DNA from: Desertihabitans aurantiacus
GTDB lineage: Bacteria; Actinomycetota; Actinomycetes; Propionibacteriales; Propionibacteriaceae
Reading direction: 5' to 3'
Length of the DNA: 36,733 nt
NCBI RefSeq assembly: GCF_003344635.1
Contig: NZ_QPKK01000009.1
Coordinates: 1 to 36,733 of the forward strand
In this document: piece by piece, positions 32,065 to 36,733 of the stretch
How the letters are laid out: each line of letters opens with the position of its first letter
How positions within the stretch are numbered: position 1 is the stretch's first letter
Position numbers and translations under genes: made by a program
Notes under the pieces: model-generated
What the model saw: the letters and a program-made list of their open reading frames with translations, nothing else
Told to the model about the DNA's origin: nothing
The model's database searches: none

Positions 32065-32112
32065 GACGGAGGTCGAGAACCCACCCCCCAGCCTGGAAAG
32101 GCGTGCGCAGAC

Positions 32113-33615
32113 ATGGCCGAAGAAGCAGACCCGTCGCAGCAGGACCCCACCTTCACCCGCCGCCGGATGCTCGGTGGCGCCGCTGCCGGAGGCGCCGGGA
32201 TGGCGCTGTCGGTGCTGCCGTCGAGCGTGCAGCGCGCGCTCGCGACGCCGCTGCCGAGCAAGCGGCCCTCGTTGGACGACGTCGAGCACGTTGTGCTGCT
32301 GATGCAGGAGAACCGCAGCTTCGACCACTACTTCGGCACCATGTCGGGGGTCATCGGCTACTCCGACCCGAACGCCGTCGAGCTGCCCACCGGGCGGAGC
32401 GTCTTCTACCAGCCCACCGACCAGAACGCCGACGGCTACGTGCTGCCGTTCCACCTCGACAGCCGCACCACCTCGGCCCAGGGCATGCCGACCGCCGGCG
32501 ACTACGCCTGGGACCCGGCCCACATGGCGTGGAACGGCGGGAAGATGGACCAGTGGCTGCCGGCCAGCTACCGCTACTTCGGCGGCGACAAGTCGAACAT
32601 CCCGCGTCTGATGGGCTACTTCGAGGAGCAGGACATCCCGTTCCACCGGGCCCTGGCCGACGCCTTCACCATCTGCGACCGCTACCACTGCTCCATCCTC
32701 GGCTCGACCACGCCGAACCGGGTGATGTGGGAGACCGGCACCGTCGACCCCGACGGCCGGGCCGGCGGTCCGATCCTCACCAACGCGATGGACGAGAACC
32801 GGTGGCGCAGCTACGCCGAGGAGCTGACCGACGCCGGCGTGAGCTGGCGCTTCTATCAGGAGCAGGGCGGCATGCGCAGCCAGACCGGCTGGTTCAAAAC
32901 CTTCCGGGAGGCGCCGGAGTCCTCGCCGCTGCGCCAGAACAGCCGGATGGTCCCGACCGGCCAGTTCGAGTACGACGCGCTGCACGACCGGCTGCCCACG
33001 GTGTCCTGGCTGTTCCCCCCGAACGACCAGAACGAGCACCCCAACCAGTCGATGCCGGCAGCCGGCGCCAGCTACATCGCCTCCAAGATCGACGCCATCG
33101 CGGCCAACCCCGAGGTGTGGGCCAAGACGGTGTTCCTGCTGGTCTGGGACGAGAACGGGGGGATGTTCGACCACGTCGTCCCCCCGACGCCGCGGCCCGG
33201 CACGCCGGAGGAGTTCGTGACCCTGACCTCACCCGGCGGGGTCGACGGCGGAGGACGTCCGCTGGGCGCCGGCTTCCGGGTGCCCTGCATCATCATCTCG
33301 CCGTGGACGGCCGGCGGGTGGGTGTGCAGCGAGCCCTTCGACCACACCTCCCACCTGCGCTTCCTGGAGCGGGTGACCGGGGTGCCGTGCCCGACCATCA
33401 GCCAGTGGCGCCGCGACACCTTCGGCGACCTGACCTCGGCCTTCCGCTTCGCCGGCCGGGCCGAGCAGCCGCCGGTCATGCCCAGCACCGCCGGCGACCT
33501 GAACCGGGCCCGCTACGAGGTGGCCACGCTGCCCGAACCGGCCTACCCCGAGGACCGGCAGACCCCGCCCAAGCAGGCACCGGGCACCCGCCCGAAGACC
33601 CCCCGACGCCGCTGA
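32113..33615 (+). CDS. Tat-exported phospholipase C/acid phosphatase (AcpA-like superfamily)
   Basis: The 500-residue protein has a twin-arginine signal TRRRMLGG (15-22) with a hydrophobic stretch and a likely cleavage after ALA near residue 44. The phosphoesterase family motif LLMQENRSFDHYFG (62-75) gives Glu66 and Asn67 of the active site; LVWDENGGMFDHVVPP and FDHTSHLRFLE supply further conserved residues. It hydrolyses phospholipids or phosphate esters outside the cell. The C-terminal tail is Pro/Lys/Arg-rich. ATG 32113 has only a distant GGAAAGG. The Pho-box-like repeats upstream suggest induction by phosphate shortage. Confidence 0.93.
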   Translation: MAEEADPSQQDPTFTRRRMLGGAAAGGAGMALSVLPSSVQRALATPLPSKRPSLDDVEHVVLLMQENRSFDHYFGTMSGVIGYSDPNAVELPTGRSVFYQPTDQNADGYVLPFHLDSRTTSAQGMPTAGDYAWDPAHMAWNGGKMDQWLPASYRYFGGDKSNIPRLMGYFEEQDIPFHRALADAFTICDRYHCSILGSTTPNRVMWETGTVDPDGRAGGPILTNAMDENRWRSYAEELTDAGVSWRFYQEQGGMRSQTGWFKTFREAPESSPLRQNSRMVPTGQFEYDALHDRLPTVSWLFPPNDQNEHPNQSMPAAGASYIASKIDAIAANPEVWAKTVFLLVWDENGGMFDHVVPPTPRPGTPEEFVTLTSPGGVDGGGRPLGAGFRVPCIIISPWTAGGWVCSEPFDHTSHLRFLERVTGVPCPTISQWRRDTFGDLTSAFRFAGRAEQPPVMPSTAGDLNRARYEVATLPEPAYPEDRQTPPKQAPGTRPKTPRRR

Positions 33616-33737
33616 CCCGACAGCGCTGGCGCCCTCGTGCGACGGAAGTCGTCGGGGATGCTGCGGACGGCGTCCACCGTCCCGCGCACCCGCCCGAGCA
33701 GCCCGGCGCGGGGTGCGCCCGTCCCCTCCAGCGCCAT
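33543..33737 (-). CDS. doubtful small ORF antisense to the phospholipase end
   Basis: From ATG 33737 a 64-codon frame reads MALEGTGAPRAGLLGRVRG, then TVDAVRSIPDDFRRTRAP. Its first 40 codons, outside the phospholipase gene, have strong G/C third positions. The rest is antisense to the phospholipase tail. There is no ribosome site. It may be a gene remnant; I do not recognise it. The 33616-33863 gap holds nothing else clear except a CAGGACGTCCTG palindrome at 33738-33749. Confidence 0.22.
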   Translation of the reverse strand: MALEGTGAPRAGLLGRVRGTVDAVRSIPDDFRRTRAPALSGQRRRGVFGRVPGACLGGVCRSSG

Positions 33738-33863
33738 CAGGACGTCCTGGCTGCGTCGTCACCCATGACGCCGAGACTAGGCGGCACGGCAGGGTACGGC
33801 GGCGGAAAGCCGTTGCCGCCGCCCCTCCCGGCGGCCACGATGAGCGGCCGGAAGGAGGACGTC

Positions 33864-35036
33864 GTGCCTGAGCAGATCGCACCCAAGGCCCTGTCGTGGG
33901 CGTCGGTGCTGGAGGAGAAGACCCGCGCCCAGGCGGTGCAGACGGCCCGAATGCCTTTCATCCACCCGCACCTGGCGCTGATGCCGGACGCCCACCTCGG
34001 CAAGGGCGCCACGGTCGGCTCGGTGATCCCCACCGACCGGGCGATCATCCCGGCTGCGGTCGGGGTCGACATCGGCTGCGGGATGGACGCCGTCCGCACC
34101 CAGTGGACCGCCGAGGACCTCACCGGCCGCGACCTGCGGGCGCTGCGGACCGGGATCGAGCGCGCCGTCCCGCTGTCGGCCGGCAAGTACAACCGCCGCC
34201 TCACCGACACCGCGGCCGCACGGGTCGAGCAGCTGGAGCGGCTCGCCGCCGAGCACGAGCTCGACCCGGCCCGCTACGCCGCGAACTGGACGCTGCAGCT
34301 GGGCAGCCTGGGCTCGGGCAACCACTTCATCGAGGTCTCCCTCGACACCGACGACCGGGTGTGGCTGTTCCTGCACTCCGGCTCGCGTGGGGTGGGCAAC
34401 AAGATCGCCTCCTCCCACATCGCGGTCGCCCAGGAGCGGTGCCGGCGCGAGCGGGTCGAGCTACCCGACCGCGACCTGGCCTACCTGGTCGAGGGCACCG
34501 CCGAGTTCGACGCCTACCTCCGCGAGCTGCGCTGGGCCCAGGAGTTCGCCCGGCTCAACCGTGCCGAGATGATGGACCGCGTCTGCCAGCAGGTCGCCCG
34601 GCTGATGGGGGCCGAGGTGGAGGCGGAGCTGGAGGTGTCCTGCCACCACAACTACACCGAGCAGGAAGAGCACTTCGGACGCCGGGTGTGGCTGTCGCGC
34701 AAGGGGGCGATCTCGGCGCGGCAGGGTGAGTGGGGGCTGATCCCCGGCTCGATGGGCACCCGCTCCTACGTGGTGCGCGGCAAGGGGAACCGGGACTCGC
34801 TGTGCTCGGCACCGCACGGTGCCGGGCGGATGCACTCCCGCTCGGCGGCGCGCAAGCGGTTCACCCAGCAGCAGCTGCGCGAGGCGATGACCGGCATCGA
34901 GTACCGCGACACCGACGCCTTCCTCGACGAGCACCCCGGCGCCTACAAGGACATCGACCAGGTGATGGCCGACGCCGCCGACCTGGTCGAGGTGGTTCAC
35001 GAGCTGCGCCAGGTGGTCAACGTCAAGGGCGACTGA
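33864..35036 (+). CDS. rtcB: RtcB RNA-splicing ligase
   Basis: The 390-residue protein carries the RtcB signatures: DAHLGKG (42-48), GVDIGCGMD with Cys72 as a manganese ligand, GSLGSGNHFIE, HSGSRGVG, SRKGAISA, GSMGTRSYVV, and HGAGR with the guanylated His at about 318. It joins 2',3'-cyclic phosphate and 5'-OH RNA ends using GTP and Mn2+. GTG 33864 follows GGAAGGAGG; an in-frame ATG at 33840 is upstream of that site and less likely. It is shorter than E. coli RtcB (about 408) but complete. No archease, RtcA or RtcR gene is nearby, so it stands alone as a repair ligase. Confidence 0.96.
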   Translation: MPEQIAPKALSWASVLEEKTRAQAVQTARMPFIHPHLALMPDAHLGKGATVGSVIPTDRAIIPAAVGVDIGCGMDAVRTQWTAEDLTGRDLRALRTGIERAVPLSAGKYNRRLTDTAAARVEQLERLAAEHELDPARYAANWTLQLGSLGSGNHFIEVSLDTDDRVWLFLHSGSRGVGNKIASSHIAVAQERCRRERVELPDRDLAYLVEGTAEFDAYLRELRWAQEFARLNRAEMMDRVCQQVARLMGAEVEAELEVSCHHNYTEQEEHFGRRVWLSRKGAISARQGEWGLIPGSMGTRSYVVRGKGNRDSLCSAPHGAGRMHSRSAARKRFTQQQLREAMTGIEYRDTDAFLDEHPGAYKDIDQVMADAADLVEVVHELRQVVNVKGD

Positions 35037-35045
35037 GCCCGACGG

Positions 35046-35097
35046 CCTCCACCCCGCGATGCGGTACCGATGTCGGTGCACGATCGCGAGGTGGAGG
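35046..35097. terminator. three-tier 52-nt hairpin between rtcB and the EthD gene
   Basis: CCTCCACC (35046-35053) pairs with GGTGGAGG (35090-35097). One mismatch inside, CGCGAT (35055-35060) pairs with ATCGCG (35083-35088). In the centre ACCGA-TG-TCGGT (35066-35077) pairs on itself, all about one axis. It lies between converging genes, so it is probably a bidirectional terminator. Confidence 0.75.
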
Positions 35098-35157
35098 GCG
35101 TGCTGGGAGCGGGCGGGGACGCGCCCGGCAGGTGGTCGCGTCCCCGGCCTCGCGGGC

Positions 35158-35463
35158 TCAGGCCCGTTCGATGTCGGAGAACAGACCGGTGAAGGGGGTG
35201 CCGAGCTCGCCGAGCCGGGTGAACAGCTCGCCGGCGACCGGCGTGGTGACGGCGGCCGAGGCCGCGTCGTAGTCGTCGAAGTAGAGGTCGAGGGTGCGGT
35301 GCGCCGGGGTGGGCGTGCCGTCCTCCTTGGGCCAGACCCTGGCCGACTCGGTGCGGCGCAGGCCGGGCAGCTGGGTGGCGAGCTCGACCAGCGGCGCGTA
35401 GGCCTCCTCGAAGGCCTCGACGTCGGTCGGGTTCTGGAGGATGAGGGTGATCTTGGTGGGCAT
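35158..35463 (-). CDS. EthD-family protein
   Basis: The 101-residue protein has an EthD-like dimeric alpha/beta-barrel pattern: MPTKITLILQNPTDVEAFEE, then LRRTESARVW, DLYFDDYDAASAAV and a C-terminal TPFTGLFSDIERA. EthD itself helps ether degradation; most relatives are uncharacterised, some being heme or cofactor-free oxidases. The gene lies 48 nt after the flavoprotein stop on the same strand, so the two may be co-transcribed. Confidence 0.82.
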   Translation of the reverse strand: MPTKITLILQNPTDVEAFEEAYAPLVELATQLPGLRRTESARVWPKEDGTPTPAHRTLDLYFDDYDAASAAVTTPVAGELFTRLGELGTPFTGLFSDIERA

Positions 35464-35511
35464 GGACGGTCCTTTCGTCGGTGGTGCTGGTGGTGGTTTC
35501 GCGGCCGCCGG

Positions 35512-36733
35512 TCAGCGGCCGAGGGTCTCGAGCAGGCGGAGCCACACCTCACTCATCGTCGGGTAGGCGGGGACGGCGTGCCAGAGGCGCTCGACCGGCA
35601 CCTCCCCGGCGATCGCGATGGTGGCGGCGTGCACGAGCTCGGCGGTGTCGGGCCCGACCGCGGTGAAGCCGACGACGACGCCGCGGTCCTCGTCGAGGAC
35701 GAGGCCGGCCCGTCCGCGGTAGCCGTCGGCGTGCAGGGCCGCACCGGCGACGGCGCCGAGGTCGTGCTCGACCGCGCGGACGCGCAGGCCCGCGGCCCGG
35801 GCGCTGGCGGTGGAGTGGCCGACGGCGACGACCTCGGGGTCGGTGAAGACCACCTGCGGCACGGCCAGCCGGTCGGCGGTCGCGGCGTGCCGGCCCCACG
35901 GCCCGTCGTGCACGGGAGCCCCGGTGGCGCGGGCGACGATGACGTCCCCGGCGGCCCGGGCCTGGTACTTGCCCTGGTGGGTGAGCAGGGCACGGGCGTT
36001 GGCGTCCCCGGCGGCGTAGAGCCAGCCGTCGCCGACCGGACGGCCGTCGGCGTCCAGCACCCGGAGGGTCTCGTCGACCTGCAGCCAGGAGCCGTCGGCC
36101 AGACCGAGCGACGACAGGCCGAGGTCGTCGGTGTTCGGGCGGCGGCCGGTGGCGACGAGGATCTCGTCGGCCCGGACCACCTCGCCGTCGCCGAGGGTGA
36201 TCGCCACGCCGTCGGTGTCGCGGTGGACCTCGGTGGTCTCGGCGCCGACCAGCACCCGCACACCGGACGCCTGGAGCGTCTCGACGACCTGCGCCGAGGC
36301 CCAGGGCTCGACGTTGGGCAGGACGCCGTCGCGGGCGAGGAAGGTGACCTCGGCGCCGAGCGCGCGGTAGGCGCTGGCCATCTCGGTGCCCACGACGCCG
36401 CCGCCGAGGACGGCCAGGTGATCCGGCACCCGCTGCGCCGAGACCGCCTCGCGGCTGGTCCACGGCCGGCTCTCGGCCAGACCCGGGATCGGGGGGACGG
36501 CGGCCCGGGTGCCGGTCGCGACCACGACGGCGTGCCGGGCGGTGAGCTCGGTGGTGCTGCCGTCGGCGGCGGTCACGGTGACCGTGCGCGGCCCGCTGAT
36601 CCGGCCGTGGCCGCGGTGCAGGCCGATGCCGGCGCCGCGCAGCCAGGCGACCTGGCCCTCGTCGTCCCAGCCGGAGGCGAACCGGTCGCGGCGTTCGAGC
36701 ACCGCGGTGGCGTCGAGCGAACCGGTGACGGCG
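35512..36733 (-). CDS. FAD/NAD(P)-dependent disulfide-reductase family oxidoreductase (N terminus outside window)
   Basis: The 406 visible codons run from the right edge to a stop at 35512. They show the middle and C-terminal parts of a dihydrolipoamide-dehydrogenase/mercuric-reductase type protein: VVVATGTRAAVPPIPGL, the NAD(P) motif LAVLGGGVVGTEMASAY, ILVATGRRPNTDDLG, LYAAGDAN, and the dimerisation domain ending AVPAYPTMSEVW. The first FAD motif and the redox-active cysteine pair lie outside. The His of the usual HPT near the end is replaced (PAYPTMSE), so the active site may differ from true disulfide reductases. Substrate not deducible. Confidence 0.9.
   Translation of the reverse strand, partial: AVTGSLDATAVLERRDRFASGWDDEGQVAWLRGAGIGLHRGHGRISGPRTVTVTAADGSTTELTARHAVVVATGTRAAVPPIPGLAESRPWTSREAVSAQRVPDHLAVLGGGVVGTEMASAYRALGAEVTFLARDGVLPNVEPWASAQVVETLQASGVRVLVGAETTEVHRDTDGVAITLGDGEVVRADEILVATGRRPNTDDLGLSSLGLADGSWLQVDETLRVLDADGRPVGDGWLYAAGDANARALLTHQGKYQARAAGDVIVARATGAPVHDGPWGRHAATADRLAVPQVVFTDPEVVAVGHSTASARAAGLRVRAVEHDLGAVAGAALHADGYRGRAGLVLDEDRGVVVGFTAVGPDTAELVHAATIAIAGEVPVERLWHAVPAYPTMSEVWLRLLETLGR

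Noticed and set aside
32103-33863. Long frame in front of rtcB
   Set aside because: It is the shadow of the phospholipase gene; GGAAGGAGG before GTG 33864 sets the real start.

Overview
The window is high-GC DNA (well over two-thirds G+C by eye, third codon positions nearly all G or C) from an actinobacterium. Support comes from GTG starts with GGAGG-type ribosome sites, Tat-type lipoprotein and phospholipase signals, an ECF sigma/DGPF-protein pair, an NhaA antiporter fused to a DsbA-like domain, and an 11-nt Pho-box-like repeat. The gene content would suit a Propionibacteriales-like soil or plant organism, but that placement is inference. Both window ends cut through genes.

Layout. (1) 1-4471: a LacI regulator (cut by the left edge) diverges from an operon of a beta-hydroxyacid dehydrogenase, a GHL6-type glycoside-hydrolase-like protein, an orphan C-terminal piece of a sugar ABC permease, and a D-2-hydroxyacid dehydrogenase. 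Two adjacent palindromes overlap the operon promoter. (2) 4526-11777: mixed metabolic and regulatory genes. These are an aldo/keto reductase with divergent TetR, a CPT-like kinase, a DGPF (YCII) protein with an ECF42-type sigma factor, an enolase-superfamily enzyme, a hypothetical protein and an NAD-dependent epimerase. A 395-bp gap holds three tandem two-tier inverted repeats. (3) 11854-19395: a glycan (rhamnoside) uptake locus with permease, permease and Tat lipoprotein binding protein, an AraC regulator, a PhyH-type dioxygenase and a GH78 alpha-L-rhamnosidase. A 25-bp direct-repeat motif lies upstream of both transcription units. (4) 19459-23718: NhaA-DsbA fusion, SIMPL protein, VOC protein and WYL regulator. 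(5) 23960-31738: a mannoside locus with ManA, ROK kinase, a small P-loop kinase, LacI and a GH38 alpha-mannosidase. Near-identical operators sit at the ROK promoter and at the LacI/GH38 promoter. (6) 32113-36733: Tat-exported phospholipase C/acid phosphatase behind a Pho-box-like repeat, RtcB RNA ligase, a small EthD-like protein and a flavoprotein disulfide-reductase homologue cut by the right edge.

How it fits together. Three separate sugar loci each carry their own regulator and a glycosidase. In the mannose locus the steps are readable: GH38 releases mannose, the ROK kinase would phosphorylate it, and ManA would convert mannose-6-P to fructose-6-P. In the rhamnoside locus the AraC protein probably co-activates transporter and GH78. 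The first locus seems to have lost most of its transporter.

Non-coding structure is rich. A dispersed REP-like hairpin (core TTCGACAGGCTCAG, arms that vary but stay complementary) occurs six times, mostly just after stop codons. There is a 17-bp tandem repeat, several candidate operators, and a 52-nt hairpin between convergent rtcB and the EthD gene. I saw no tRNA, rRNA, CRISPR array, transposase or integrase gene.
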